Origin: Sipunculus nudus
Taxonomy: Eukaryota; Annelida; Sipuncula; Golfingiida; Sipunculidae
NCBI GenBank assembly: GCA_026874595.1
Contig: CM049321.1
Coordinates: 8,122,979 to 8,186,978, forward strand
Length of the DNA: 64,000 nt
Reading direction: 5' to 3'
Shown: positions 23,393-37,856 of the stretch, one piece after another
Layout of the letters: each line of letters starts with the position of its first letter
How positions within the stretch are numbered: position 1 is the stretch's first letter
Notes under the pieces: generated by a model
What the model was told of the DNA's origin: nothing
Seen by the model: the letters and a program-made list of their open reading frames with translations, nothing else
The model's database searches: none
Made by a program: the position numbers and the translations under genes

Positions 23393-26300
23393 ACGGTATT
23401 ACCCTTACAACACAGGGGAATCATTATACGCTTAAACATGTTAAATATATCAACACTTAAAGCATCTTGAATATTAAATATCTAGTACATAACTCCTTAT
23501 ATTTATTTAAATATTTACTGCCTAGCAGTTCAGCTGAGTGTTATCAATATATAAACTGTATAAAATAAATCATTTTAACCCTTCAACAAGAAGAGAATCT
23601 GATGCATGTCCACCAGAACAGCTTCTGCATGATTACACTTAATTAGTTTTCATCCAGGGCTGTAAAGTTGAGATGACCCAGCAGTATTCCTTACAGCAAT
23701 CACAAATTGATATAACCTGAGAATCAAACCAGGAATTATAATAACCCCCAACATAAAAGCTGTCACAAAAAAATACACAACAGAAAAAGAGAAAGAACAG
23801 TGGAAAATCAACTGCGGTGACAATGAATCAATATATACTGCCAGCTGGGCAGAGAAACGACCCAACTAAACCAAACATGTCAGTTTAATGAACTGATAAA
23901 AGGTACCATAATGGGTGAAGATTGTATCCTGAGGGCCCTCACGATCTCTGGGGACATCCATGTTTATCACCTAGGAGTGCTGACGGAGACATATTTCTTC
24001 AATAAATCTTTGTTTCAATAAAGATATTGATCTTTGACCTTATTATCAGAATTATGTCAGCATACCCCCGGAGCTGTATTTAAATCACATTTTACAGACT
24101 CAAAGAAATTCTCCAAATTCAAGTGGCTATTGATGAAATAAAGAAAATAGCAGATTATTTTATCATTTATTACAATATTATTTCTTGGAAAAACATATAT
24201 CAATCAATCTTAATAGATTTTTACAACTGTTTGAGAAAACTTTTGTTTAGATATTTTTTGTTATAATTTAGTTCATGAGACATTTTAGTGTGTGTGCATG
24301 AAGGATATATATATATGAATGGACAGTTTAAAATATTTTTTATTTCATTAATGGTTCATTTTATTACATCTTTCATAGTAACATTTTAGCGAATATATTA
24401 TATTACACATTTTACTATATAATATTTATATTAATCAATATTTAAAATATAATATGCAAGACAATAATCTTAGCCTTATCTCTGTTTATAATAACCTTTA
24501 TTCCCAAGTATATAATATAAACACTTTGGAATAATTCAATTTTATGGAAACTTTTTTTATCATAATTTTTAAGTATTTTTCTTTTGTCAAATATCATTTC
24601 AAGCAGCCCCTATTATTTTCCTGTAGAGAAAATTTAACACCAGATTTATATAGCATGTAGTGAATTACTCGATCTGTATTTATATATATTCTCTACAAGG
24701 AACTACAGACATCCCATACTTACCCTTAAAGACTAAGGAAACATGACAAGGTGTGGCCTCACAGGAGACATATACTGTGACCTGCTGACAATAACGTCTG
24801 AAAGATAATGGTACCTTATAAATGTGTATGAGGTCAACAACATTTGGAGACCATCAGTCTCTTATCTATGAGGGCCAGATGAGCTCATTTGTTATTGATG
24901 ACAGGTAGTTGTATCCAGAGGAGGTTGTACATATGTATCTCATATGCTACATAGATGTTTATAGTTCCATCTTTGAGGTTTGAAAATTTGTTTATAATAC
25001 ACTTTCTCATGTTATTTTTTAATGTTTTAACATCCTCTTGCGTCTTGCTATAAACTCATCTACCAGGCATTTTCTGCACACAGATTTGTCTCTTCTTGTA
25101 ATATTGATATCCAGCAGGTATTTTCTATAGTTAGATATACAGGTGTCCATCAAACATCTCCTTCATCTATATATAGATATCCAGGTGTCAATCAAACTGC
25201 GCCATCTATAAATAGATTTATTTCTTCTTCTCAGAGAGATGTTGATGAAGCATCTCTCAATTTTCTTCTCATTAAAACATTTAAAGATTTCTTAACATGG
25301 ATTTGTCCATCTTTGGCAAAGAGATGTCAAACACTCCTACATGACAGACTGGCTGTTTCTTCATCTATTAAACCTGTTTTGTTTTTTATTATTCAAGTTT
25401 TAACCAGAAATTTCAGCAAACCATTATTCTTGTTCTGTTGGAAATGTTGATCTTATCAGCATTATAAAATACAAATATTGTAAAATGACATAAAATCTGT
25501 GTCCCATTAGACTGCAAATGTGCTAGCTGCATGTGATCTAACATCCAGATCAGAAAAATTTGCTGATTAAGACACTGGATCTCTCACAATCAATTTTTTT
25601 TTATATCACTCCTCAAAGGTGCTGCAATATTAAAGGATATGTGTATCTGGTTGGTGTCCATAATTGTGAACCTCCATGATATTCAGTGACACAAAGTTGT
25701 TGATTTTGATATTAATTAAGCAGTAAACTCATAAAATTAAAAAAAAATTATCCTTCAATAATGATATAAGATTAAGATCCACTGAATATACTGTGTATCC
25801 ATCCACCTGTCAATGTCCTTGTCAAGAAACTTTTATAACACTTATATATCCTTTGAGAGAAGTCTTCTCCGAAAACTTGAGACATAATTTTCTGAAAATT
25901 GCAAAATCTGCTGATATGTGTTTTTCTCTAAGGATAACACCTGGACTGAGCCTTTCAAAATGATTGATTTAACAAGATCAAATTCCAATAATAGTTTGTC
26001 AAAGAATGCTGTGAAACACCTCCCTTCTGTCCAACTAACCCTGTCATAATCATTCTGTCAGAGACGATGACGTTTATTGCCTGTGCATATCTGAATGCTG
26101 TCTCTAACAAACATGTCATATAAGAATTTTCAAACACCTCTGCCAATCAAACCAAGTATGCTCATGCTCCAATTTGCCCACATAAGGTGATTGGTCAGCG
26201 GATAATCTGTATATCGAGATTTAAGGGCAATAAAATGACTATTGTTAAATACTATGGACTGTGTGTGTTCACACGATCAAAGCCTTCTGCGAATCCATTA

Positions 26301-28384
26301 AGAGATATGTCACAGCCCAGCGGTCATAGTCGGTTTGTTCATAAACAAAGTCTTGAATGTTTACAATTTAATGGTAGCCATACATATATGTCTATATACC
26401 ATATTACGGTGAAGGACAAGGGGTACACTGCACAGATTTGTAAATGCCAGCACCTAGACATACATTATAGATATACATTACCCTAAAGGTTCTGATTTGA
26501 AATGACCTGACACCAGAGAGGGAACTTACTGCATGAGAATGAAATGCAGCAGGGTCAGGCTTAAGCAAAGGATGGTCTATAGAATGAATTTTCTTCTAAA
26601 TATAATTAATGAAAACAAAGATAACATTTTGTATTTTTTATAAGCCTTATTAGTAAATATTTCATTTTTTTCTACTTGGTATATGTAGCTTGAAGCAAGT
26701 TTTCTTTCACAGATCTATAAATATTCTTTTAGGATTAAATCTTGAAATCTCCTACTTAAACTAGCATAATTAGTGAAATGATTGCTATTTCATAATAATG
26801 GTTTTCTTTTAATAATGTTTTTAAATGACTGACCCTCATATTATTTTACGTAGACAATTGCAGCAGTCCAAAGAATGGGTTTCTCTTAATAAGGGAAACT
26901 TTTTTTATGGGCTCCATATAAAGAACAAAATTTAATGTCTTTTCCTTTTGGTCCTGTTTATATTGTTGGAAACAAATTGGCAGAAATTTTACACTGTTCT
27001 TGTTGTTCTGATAACACCTGTACTAGCATAGGGTCAAGAATCAGACCAATGAGAGTTTGTTCCCCATTTTAATCATCCAATAAGAGTGGGTGTTGCGTTT
27101 TTTAAATTTGGGCAGGATGCACAATGCAATATCGGTGGTCTAGTCTGATTACAATTTTTTGCACTGTACACATCCTGGTGTTCTCACCCAGAGAACCGTG
27201 CTATAGAAAGCAATTTACACGAAACAAGGTCTGGGATGACTGCAGTGTATAACTGCTGCCTGAGGAAAGTAGAATTTTACTGACTTCTGGTCTTGTTTAA
27301 TCATCAATGGTTTATCATCTGAGCTTTTTTGGTTTTCTATTTGGTGATCTGCTGAAGGCCAAATTAGATTTCGACAACTGTATGTCCCCCAATGGGCATC
27401 TCTTTAAATTTAAACCTAAGTAAGAAAGAAAAAGGGGCAAGTTTATCAGATAAGTCCAGTCATCCACTTAAATTTACAACAGTTTTCAGAAAATCATCGA
27501 CCTCCTTGAACATACCCTGCAGTCTCATGATAACCATCAGAATTACATTAAATGCAAGCAGTGTTTTCCAAAGATTTTTAATGTTTTGCCAACAGCAAAA
27601 TGTCAATCTAAATGGGGTTGCTCTCTCGTCTGTAACACATTCATGGCGTCTGATATCTTTTTATTGTATATATTAGAGGCCAATGTCTTTCAAGCTCAAT
27701 GGCAGTCATTCAAACACTTGTACTATATAACCTGTATAGATTTATATATATTACTTATGTAGACCTTCAAATCATTGGGCAGAATTTACTATGAAATACA
27801 GAATGGTGTCAAAATCCATCACAAACAGTTTAAACCTAAGGGCAAAACAAAAAATCTAATGATCAATATGTTTATTTGACAGCACTCAATTAAATGAAAA
27901 TTCACTCATGAAATCATGATTAAGAACTGATTTTTTTTCAATTAAAATTTTCAATTTTCCAATGGGTATAGCTATTTGAAACAAAAAATTCACTTTTGTG
28001 GGCCATTGTGAGATAGGTGAATTTTCTAAGAACAAGAAAGGATTTTTTTTTATTGAAATCAAAACTACAATAAAATGTTACAATTATTTTATACATATAA
28101 AATCAAGTCGGGTATTATGAACAAATTATATATATATAATATATACTAGCAGCACTGTTCCTTATCGATCATTTATTATATTATATACAGAGGTAATTTG
28201 GCAGAGGAAGTATTTCTGAAAACGGTACAAAGCCTGCATAGTTAAAAATAAACCAAACAACATAAACTTGACATCCCATTTTTTAATGCCCATTTCATAA
28301 ACAATCCCTCCTTCATGTTACAAATACCAGCACGTACAAACAAAACAACTGTGTAAATGTAGGTAATTTCAGACCTGTAATGCA

Positions 28385-28640
28385 AATCATACGCAATAAC
28401 CATGGCCCGTTAAGCAGTAATACCACTGACCCTGCCACACGCCTCGGGTGATATGGCTCTGGGGATGATTAGAATGGTCATAAGAAGCGGTCCGATGATT
28501 GTATTAATGTAACCCCTATCAAGTGTGTGTGCCCCGACAATTACACACACAGAACAAGTCCCACTGGTTAGTGATCAGGAACACTGTCACAATGTGACAT
28601 AACGGCATGCTGACAATAATGCCTCAGGATATACTTAATT
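28385..28640. other. Repeat-free, GC-richer block in the intron
   Basis: Sequence complexity and GC rise here (CTGCCACACGCCTCGGGTG, AAGCGGTCCGATGATTG) with no open frame longer than a few dozen codons and no recognised repeat. It is a candidate conserved non-coding element, judged from composition only. Confidence 0.25.
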
Positions 28641-28792
28641 ACACTGGATTCAGAAGGAACATCCAGTGTCTTTAGAAAACATGTTGATGAAGATTAAGAT
28701 CTGTACAAATGAAAGATATGATCCCCACAGTTTTCTCAATTTCAGGTTTTTGTAAATGTATCAGTCCAGGGAATAATCCACATGTCATAACC

Positions 28793-29012
28793 CAGGGCTC
28801 GACATTAACTTTTGAAGATACTTGCCCAGTCATGCAAGCAACATCCAGCTTTTACTTGCCCTACATGAATATTGACTTGCCCTACAAATATTATTTATAT
28901 CCTTTTCAGGCCTGACTGGGTAAGTGGGAGGTTACTCCTAGTTGCCCTTCCACTATTTTCTGGAACTTTCACCTGCCCTGGGCAAGTGGCTAACTGTTAT
29001 TGTCAAGCCCTG
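28793..29012. mobile_element. CAGGGCTCGACATTAAC-type MITE
   Basis: A 220-bp element with inverted ends CAGGGCTCGACATTAAC and, in reverse complement, CAGGGCTTGACAATAAC. It is flanked by TAACC on both sides (28788-28792, 29013-29017). Internally ACTTGCCC recurs at least three times, with GGGCAAGTGGC near the right end. The end sequence is of a type seen in many animal genomes. The superfamily is not certain. Confidence 0.7.
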
Positions 29013-29095
29013 TAACCTGTTGTAAAGCATTTGAAAGTTCTCCAGTGGGATACCACCTTTTTTTCCTTAAGCTGCCGGCTGGAATTTTTTGTACT

Positions 29096-29572
29096 TTAAG
29101 GGGCCCATGCAATCACCTTTCTGACCTTTATACACTAAAGGTAATCCTTTGGAGCTTTTATACAAACAGGCCAGGAATGTGGATTTCATTGCACACAGGT
29201 TGCTTGTTTTGTTTATATCAACATGTTTATTATATGTTGGGCCTGCTAAAATAAAACAAATTCAAAAAAGGCATCTGGAGCAATTCAGATAAGCCAGAGC
29301 TTAAATTGCAAATAAAGTTTTGCAACAAGTGACCTTATCTACCTTCACATATATGCAACCTACCAACTTATGTTTCATATTTTTCCTATTTGTCAGCTTT
29401 ATTTTTTTACAAACATGTTGTTGATAAACAAATACATACATCCTTCATGGAGGCATTGTAAGAACTTTTCATGACCAGAATAACCCTTAGATCATTAATA
29501 TATACCCAGAGGATGCAAGAAATCACATATATTCTTTTTCCAGAGGTAGGTAAATGGGCACCTTTAAGTCTA
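29096..29572 (+). mobile_element. TTAA-type MITE, family A copy 3
   Basis: It begins CTTTAAGGGGCCCATGCAATC and ends GAGGTAGGTAAATGGGCACC then TTTAA. The body carries the family blocks GGTAATCC(C/T)TT(T/G)GAGCTTTTAT and AGATAAGCCAGAGCTT. It lies only 83 bp from the 28793-29012 MITE. Confidence 0.7.
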
Positions 29573-30295
29573 ATATTCTATAATACAAGGCTGTGCTCTA
29601 GCTTTCCTATAGTTAGAATTAGATAAAAATTATGTTATAGAGTCATTTAAAGTGTATCACATATTGCGTGAATCAAATAGAACAGAAATATATATACATA
29701 GATGTAAACAGAACCCCAGTTCAACTTCAAAGGTCGTCTCTAGAAAAAATCTCTGTTCAATCAATATAACACATGTGACAGCAGTCTCTGACAGGTGCTT
29801 TTATAATTCCCAGTAATTCAAGTCAAACCATCACCTGTCATTTCTATTTAACACCAGACATCTGATTCAGTGAAGTGCCTGAACAAAGCAAAACAGGTGC
29901 TTGAACTTAGTCCAATTAATACCTTAAGTATTGATGTAATGTGCTGTCTCCTGCATTTTAGGGTAAATCCTGCTGTTTTAGACAAGGTTTTACAACTAAA
30001 TGTCACTTGCTTTCATCTTTACCTAGTTATCATAGTTACAGCCCGGTGATCATGGTGACTTTATTGTGTTAATTCACCTGTGAGTTCACTAGGATGCTCA
30101 ACTGATCAATATGATCAATATATGATCAATAATCAGTCATTTAGTCAACAATCCAAAGATTGATCTTTCAGTGAAAAGCACAGAAGTGACATCTGTTGGC
30201 AGTCTGTATAACTAACACTCAACTTAGAAAAAGTAAATTTACAGCCATAACATGTCTGAACTAAAATAACATTACAATGGCATTCAGCAGAGTGT

Positions 30296-30499
30296 TTACC
30301 TCTACCAAGGAAATGTTCCTAGTGGACTGGCCCCTTAACACCTATCTGCACTAAAATTTAATGGAGACTTCCCTGGACTGTGTCTTACCCCTACACAAAG
30401 TTCTACGGAATCCAGCTCAGCAGAATTTGTGCAACCCTGCTCAAGCAAACAAACAAAGAAACAAACACGGGGGAAACATATCCTCCTTGGTGAAGGTTA
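30296..30499. mobile_element. TTACCTCTACCAAGG-type MITE
   Basis: The left end TTACCTCTACCAAGGAAATG and the right end in reverse complement TTAACCTTCACCAAGGAGG are imperfect inverted repeats. The interior has an AAACAAACAAAGAAACAAAC tract near the right end. The element is about 204 bp with no coding potential. Confidence 0.55.
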
Positions 30500-30997
30500 A
30501 AATATGTCAGAAAGATTTCTGAAAACATTTTACTTGATACAAAATGGACTGCAGGCCTGCTGAAGATAAATGACCAAAAAAATTAAAGAGTGAGTGCTCT
30601 GGAAAGATTTTCTCTGATATAAGAGAAAAAAGTAAAATTAGCAATAATTCCCATTTTTTTCTGCAATTTTTAGTTCATGCCATAAACACCAGGTGTCAGG
30701 ACAAGCATGGTAAGCCTGACCAGTGGCAGATCCACTCAGTGGAAGCTTTTGTATTTCAGTGTGAGAATTGAACACCAGGTGCCAGCACAAGCTTAACTGA
30801 AACGTTTCTGACTTATCTGGCAGACACCATGGAATTCACCCTTCTGCCAGAGGCTTCTACTCAAAATGAACCTCTTCCAGTTGGGAACTGTGGAGATGGC
30901 CCGCACTACTTGTCGCAACTGTCATACTTCATAATCAATTTTTGTCAAATTTCAAGAAAGTGCTTTCTGTTTACATTTCACATGTACATGCTTACAA

Positions 30998-31545
30998 AAT
31001 AGGAAGTGGATTAACTACTAGCACTGCAGGCAAAGGCTACATTGCCGGCGGGGGGAATTTAATAACCTTGCCAGCAGTTTGCTGGCTAAAAAAAAAGCAT
31101 TTCTTTAGTCTATATTTAAAATTAATTATATGTGAATGATAAAAACTACTCAGCTTGTGAAATTTTCTGTATATAGTTTCATATCTCATGATGTATTTGG
31201 TGTGTCTTTGTTACAACTTCTTGTTCTGGATATGAAGTTAACCTCGCCAGAAGTTTTATATGTATATACCTTAACAAAATGTACCTTGAAATTACTTAGG
31301 TGTAAACAAAGGATAAGCAGAGTGCTTGATCAAGATTTCAAATAACAATTATGCAGATTACTTGATAAAAGGCAATCAAATGTGACCTTGAGACAGCTCA
31401 AGGAAGGCAGATTCATAAATAATTAAAGCATCTCAAACATCTTCACACCTCCCCTAATAAAAGCCTATGGCAATACTAGGCATATCTTAACTGCTGGCAA
31501 GGTTAATTTCCCCTGCACTGCTGGCAGTTTACCCACTTCCTACTA
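30998..31545. mobile_element. MITE with AGGAAGTGG inverted ends
   Basis: The left end reads ATAGGAAGTGGATTAACTAC. The right end in reverse complement reads GTAGGAAGTGGGTAAACTGC. Subterminal blocks also mirror each other: GGCGGGGGGAATTTAATAAC then CTTGCCAGCAGTT on the left, against GCAGGGGAAATTAAC then CTTGCCAGCAGTTA on the right. This gives about 85 bp of gapped pairing. The interior has two short frames without further support. Confidence 0.6.
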
Positions 31546-33579
31546 AATATTACTTATAATATGAGGACCTACCCATAAAAACACCCATGATTACATATTT
31601 TGCCTTGAAACAATTCTATTCCAATGTAGCTGACAAGAATATGTTACCCTCTCCACTATACATTTATACCTATGCTGCTTCTGTATTTAGACCCCTATGC
31701 AGTATTTGTGGGCATAGGATTTTTACACCTACAATCCCAAACCAGCCGAGTAGAACTCTAATGTGCCCAATAATACACTGTGAACAGAATTTTAAACAAC
31801 AGCCTAAAATGTTATGCTGTTGTGTAATCATTGGAGTTCAACAATAAGAACTGATGCATTGAATTGCAAGCTCTAAATTAAATTGCTATTGATTATTAAC
31901 TTCAGAATCAATTCATTTGAATTATAATTTTTTTTTGCATCTACCATCCCAAAGTCCTCTTTGAGCTCTCAAAGTTGACCCAGCAGTTTGTGATGTCTTT
32001 ATCCTGTATGTGCCGTAAATCTACTTTAAATTTTACCTCGTTAACTACTCCACTTGTATAGAAACATATATGGCGGGGACAAACAGAGGAGAGCTAGGGG
32101 TACATGAATTCTGTTATTTTCTGAAATTTGCTAACATCCATTTTGGTAAAACTGATTTTATTTTAATAAAGTCTTAAATTTGGATTACTTTGGTGGGTCC
32201 CCTAGGTGTTATAAACAGGTGAATAGAAACAAAATGAACATCATGTTTGTAGGTATTGGTGTTTTCTTACCTATTTGAATAAAGGTTTAAGGGGTTATCT
32301 TTAATCAGTGGATGTAATATTGCAAAACAAGCCCCTTTAAACAGGCTGTGACTTTTAACTCACATCTATGGACTTACTAAGTTTCTCAGTCAAATATTTT
32401 GTAAGGTATCACCTAAAACATACATAGTGACTGGGGCTTTAGAAGGGAAACTGCCAAAATGAGATGGTGAGATCAACAGATGGCATATCAATCCTTTCCT
32501 TAGACATCTAATAAGATGTATGTACAAATGTTCAGAAATCTAAGAATATAATTAAAATCACATTAACTGCATAGCCATGTATTCACAATCTGTAAAATAT
32601 GTACCAAACAAATGTGTCATTTGAAAGTTAAAGAACAGTGTATGTCTTGAAGCCAGACATATGCAACCTGGAATGTTTTTCCTCCAAAAATAGGCATACT
32701 ATGTGTTGATAAAAAGAGGGTTCAAGATTCCATCCTATCATTTACCCATGGAGTGACAGTTTGACGGGTCATAGGAGCTGATTCCTGGCATATTATGGTC
32801 TACAGGTGAACTTTTCATCAATATCTCAAGGGTGTGAGGTCTGAGAGTGAGGAAGCAAGATAGGACAGGGATGAGGATGGTGAGATGGATGTGCAGAGTA
32901 AGTGTAAGAGAAAAGGACAAATAGAGTCCATTTCATCCCCTCATGTCTACCTGTTTTTTGTTATGAAAAAATTTATTGTTACATTTCAAGGGAAATCCTG
33001 ATAGTGCAGGGTAGAGGATTAAAGGACTTTATTTTCAACAAGGTAAATAAATACCTACCTTATGGCTCATTTAAGAAACAGAATTATTCAAAATGATGAG
33101 ATATCAGTCTATATTTCACAACATATCAGGCCCACTTCTGGCAGTCTAGTTCATTGATCACAAGCAAACACAGCCTCAAATGACAGCTGCTGATTGGATG
33201 ATGTCATGTGAACACTCTAAATAATATAAGCAGCTAAAACAAAGATGGCTACTCATGCAGGAACACATCTGATCTGACAGATCACTGGGAAGAGACCAAA
33301 AGGTTGTGAAACTAACACTGGAGCTTGATTGTAAAATTCTTAATTGCCATATAAGGTTGTCACTTCTATGTGTAGTTTTCTAGGAAATAATTGAAAAAAT
33401 ATAAACTTTTAAGAAAATTATCTAAAAAAAAAAAAGATGCATGGACACAGGGTGATGAAACGGAGTATAGGTGTACGCAATCACTATAAGTTATCAGTGG
33501 AAACTTGCAAATAATCTGGATCATGAACCAGTTTACTGTCCACACTAGGCCACTAATAATTTTGGAAGGCAGTTTACAG

Positions 33580-33725
33580 TAGCTCAGTTGACTTTGAGTC
33601 TGGATTACAGTAAACTGGTTCCTAGTTGTGCGTACAGGCAAATGCATGTCCTGTGTGTGAAAGACCAGTTTTGCTGCCGTTTGACCTAATCCTTCCTGAG
33701 GAATATCTCTTTTTACAGTAAAGTA
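33580..33725. repeat. Dispersed repeat shared with 39020-39190
   Basis: Both places contain CAGTAAACT, then GTG.GTACAGGCAAATCCAT-like and GACCAGTTTTG-like segments in the same order and orientation. Identity is modest and no ends were defined. Confidence 0.4.
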
Positions 33726-35788
33726 CATCATATTAACAACAAATAATACAACAACCTGTGGGTTCTTGAATAAACAAATTAGGACATTTGTAAAAGAAAC
33801 TACAATGCTGATGCAAGTGTGCTACTTCAAGACTTAAAGTAAACTGGTTTGATATTATCTGATTTAGATGTGAACCAAGTGTGGATACAGCCAAAGCTGC
33901 TCATAGAGAGCTTAGAGCAAAGAGAAGCCAGTGACCAATAAAGCAAATTGAGATGAGCCAAACATGCATGCTACACAGATGAATCCAGACATGCCTAGAA
34001 AATGGACCAGGAAACAATAGTTAAGATAATAAAGATGAATGATGCACGAGTAATCTTATTTTAGGTTTGGTGGCAGATTTGTAATATTGTAGGACGCTAC
34101 TGTTACAATTACAGAATGTGCTCTAATAGCCTACATGGAGGAGGGTGGATAAAGACTGACCACTGTGTCTCAGACGACTTTCAGCCCTCAGCTTGAAGAA
34201 TTTTTATCAATGTAGGTCGTGCTACTTAAACATCAAAACTCTTGTCTTAAATACATAAAGATGAAGAATCATTGATATTTTGAAATAAAAATTTTCAACT
34301 AATGTCAGATTTTAAAAGGGGTCGGAATTCCAAATGCTTCTATACAAGCAGGGTTTTTTTTCCAAAATAATTCAATGATTAAACGTGTGGTATACCCATA
34401 ATTTCTACATGTGACCAGTAACATTTGGTGCAGTGTGTATGCAAAAGAGCAGTCCCCAGACAAAATGGCAGCACCCAGGAGGGGTTTCAAGAAACTCAGA
34501 TAAACCTGTCAGGGTAAGATATAAGAGCTTGGAGATGCAAGAAAAAGTTCTCAAAGAACAGCATCCTGTTGATAATCAACCTGGGGAGTTTGGTTGCATT
34601 AAAACATGTATCAGCAAAGTTTAGAGCACAATTTCACTTTTTTGGACCATTCAAAAAATCTACAAATTTTAGAAGACTTCAGAATTGTGTCCAACTTGTA
34701 AAGTTTTGACATGTTGATTAAAGTGACATACTGTTCTTAGTTTGATCATCTTGCTTAAATATTAGGTAAAATTTCAGGTAAACTGCACAGTTTGAGATCC
34801 AATAATGTTTACAACTTTGGAGTATTAAATAATAATCTAATCTTCCTCACCATAGGTTATACATAGCCATAAAATCTATTTCTAGATGGGCACCTTCATA
34901 AAGGCATTTTTAAGGAAACTAAATAAGATACAGTGGTCAATGAAACTAAGGAATGTATAAGTGTCAGCCATCTTTTGTAGCCTTTGATATTTGATTAGAT
35001 CTTTGTTATCCCCTTATTCCATGAACCACTGATAAAAGCCATTAATGCGAGCAGCATTTAGGTATTACATAAATGACCAATAGATCACTGTTGATTCTAT
35101 TAAAAAAAGGATATCACATGGCAAAATAAAGGTATAATATAAAACTCCATGCAGTACCAAATGAATCCCAAACCAAAAAAGCTTTTACATGATACATTTG
35201 GTTTAGGTAATTTCACTTTGAAAGGCAACCTGTTAGAACAGGATACTAAGACTGGATGACATTCAGAACAGACAATGTAAAAACACTACAACATGACTGA
35301 CATTATACTTTTATTAAAAGTGTAACATCTAGGGCTTGCTATTTCTAAATCCCCTGTGTAACAACCTTGCAATTAAAGATCACCCTGAAAAATGCCTGAC
35401 TGTCCATGAGCTGTCACTTGGGTAGAAATTTTTTGTAACATACACATATTTGTTACTATTAAAATATATAATACACATAATCTGGAAAACATATTTAACT
35501 TTTATAATCAATACTTTTTATTTTATTGTTAACTGAAGCAGCTATATTGTGTTTTAATTGCTTAGTGCCTATGTGCGGTACGGCTGTTAAGGAAGTTTCT
35601 GAGTATTTGGACCTTATAGTGGAAGCTCCTTAAAGGGACCTTGTAAACTCAGGGTGCGGCTATAAATAGACATGCGGCCATTAAAAGGGGATTTATGGTA
35701 TAGATTAGTTTCTGCTGATGCACAATACATCCTATGTACAGATGTCTGTAGTCATGTCCTGATATATTACCAAGTACTAACAGAGAGC

Positions 35789-35892
35789 CACCCCCCCCCC
35801 TCCCCCCCCCCTCCTACAAAATAATACATGCCATCAAAATGGAGGTAACCCAACCCCCCTCCCCCCCCCCCCCAAAAAAAAAAAAAAAAAAA
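35789..35892. repeat. Poly(C)/poly(A) double tract
   Basis: Two C-rich runs (35789-35814 and 35855-35873) are separated by a short unique segment, and the second runs directly into about 20 A residues. The segments after each run (ATGCCATCAAAATGGAGGTAA and GTGCCATTATAAAGGAGGCAA) are related. This points to a small tandem duplication carrying the tracts. Confidence 0.7.
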
Positions 35893-36259
35893 TTAGTGCC
35901 ATTATAAAGGAGGCAATTACCTTGAAAAAAGTTCAATTTTAAAAAGTCAAAATAAATGTTATATTAGATTTCATACTTTTATCATCTACTCCTTTTTCTC
36001 TGATGAATGCTTTCATGAAAGACTAAATTTCAGTTTTATAATTACAAGGCCTAAAAACCTCAAGCTTAGATGTTCCCTTGAAACATCAAGTTTTTCTTTA
36101 TTTCAAGGAAACTTGCTATATATGATATGTCAAGAATAAAAAAAAATCCTGAACAAATATGAATAAAAATAAACACTCCTAATTTTCCAATTTGGTCCAT
36201 GCAATGTAACTACAGTTCATGTGAACATAAAACACATTTACCACTGCCCATTCTTCAGC

Positions 36260-36480
36260 TTTAGGGAGGATGAAAACACAGGCACGAGACAAGAATCCTG
36301 AAAGGTTCTTTCTCCTGTTTGCATTAACAAACCCGACAATGTGTCATCAGAAACGAGTAATTAAGCCGAGTCAGGAAGGAATAAGACAGCACTGCAGGGC
36401 TCTGCCAGCACTGTCATTAGTGAAATGATGTCTGATCATGCTGCTGTCACAGCTTCTGCTCCGCTTTAATTGGTACATAG
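36260..36480. other. Repeat-free, GC-richer block in the intron
   Basis: It contains AT-hook-like and homeobox-like core sites (GAGTAATTAAGCC, TTTAATTGG) among GC-richer sequence with no open frame. Candidate enhancer on composition only. Confidence 0.25.
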
Positions 36481-37789
36481 AGCCTAGTAAAATTCAGCCA
36501 TAAACAGTCCCTCTCATTTTGTCTATACTCTGTAAGATTCTGAAGTCTCAATAGCTCTAAGTTCTTGTTCTCCTTATCCTATGTGCAAATGGAGCACAAT
36601 AAATTTTTTTTATAACCTTCCCACATCTTAGATCTTCATTTTCTTATTGCCTTTATATTATAATCTCTTTGTCCAACTTTCTGATATTTAATGTTCAAGT
36701 TTGCTGCCAAAGCACTCCCCTATGTGCATTATACAGTCTCTTAATATCAATTCTATATATCATAGTTTTACTACCAGCTCTATACACGGTAATATTCATC
36801 CCTATTGATACTAAATGGTTTCTTGTACCAGCCTATATATAAAGTAAAACAGAGAAAAACGTTTTTTTAGACACTGAACAATAAACATGGAATGTTGGAT
36901 TTGGGTGCATCTGCATCCAGACTTGGCCTTCATATTAAAATTTAACTCATCTGCCCAATAACTTAATTTAGCAGTTGTTCCTTTGCCAACGGAAAATCCT
37001 TCCATAAGTTCACTGGATTTTACGAAACTGGAGATCCCACTGTGTACAAAAATAGACAAGATATATAAAGACAAACAAGGGAACACGGAGAACCACCTCT
37101 TACATTCAGTGGATCTGATAAAAGACATTCCATCCAGACAATTATCAGTTATTCCTGAGACAAGGACATACATTCTGGCTGCCTTTCTTCACAGCCACAT
37201 TTTTCAAAACAATATATTGTCTTTGCTGCATTGTTATCCAGAGAACACACAATAAAACTAAATTCCTAGATCCCTTATTTTCTCCAAGACTGTTCTGAAA
37301 AAAAACTTCTTGATCTGCACCCAAAATGTGGAATTTAACCACAAGCAATGTAAGTCCTTAAGCTAAGGTGGTGTTCCACTAGACAATATAAAAACATGCA
37401 TTATACGTTCATCAAGAATTCTAAAACATGTCCAACATGAATCTGAATTTCTTCTCTCGTCCTGATGTGCTGACAGCCACAGAAAAAAAAATTAAATTAT
37501 GTAACTTTTTTTCAACCTTATATGTTAGCCTGAATTCCCAACCATGCAGACTAAATTACTGACAAATAATAATTATTTGAGATCCTAATATATAAACCAA
37601 TATTTTAATGATTACTTTATGATTTTATGTAGTTACCCTTTAAATATATCCGTTAAAATTCATTGATACTGATAAAACAAACCCTATCAATTTCACTTGC
37701 ATCTGCTATGGAGATTACTTTTTTATCATATATGCTGCAATTTTTACATGAACAAAATAAAAGAAATATTCATCGTCCATTACAGCTGC

Positions 37790-37856
37790 CATCCTGAGGA
37801 CTGATATCACTTCCAAAGTAATAAGTCAATTCATGCATGCACCTGCCCTCAGGATG
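37790..37856. other. Inverted repeat with 10-bp perfect stem
   Basis: CATCCTGAGG (37790-37799) and CCTCAGGATG (37847-37856) are exact reverse complements separated by 47 nt containing ATGCATGCA. It could form a hairpin in RNA, or be a paired protein-binding site. Confidence 0.35.

Noticed and set aside
33366-33731. 121-codon minus-strand frame
   Set aside because: It overlaps a dispersed repeat shared with 39.0-39.2 kb and ends in a poly-A-derived Phe-rich tail.
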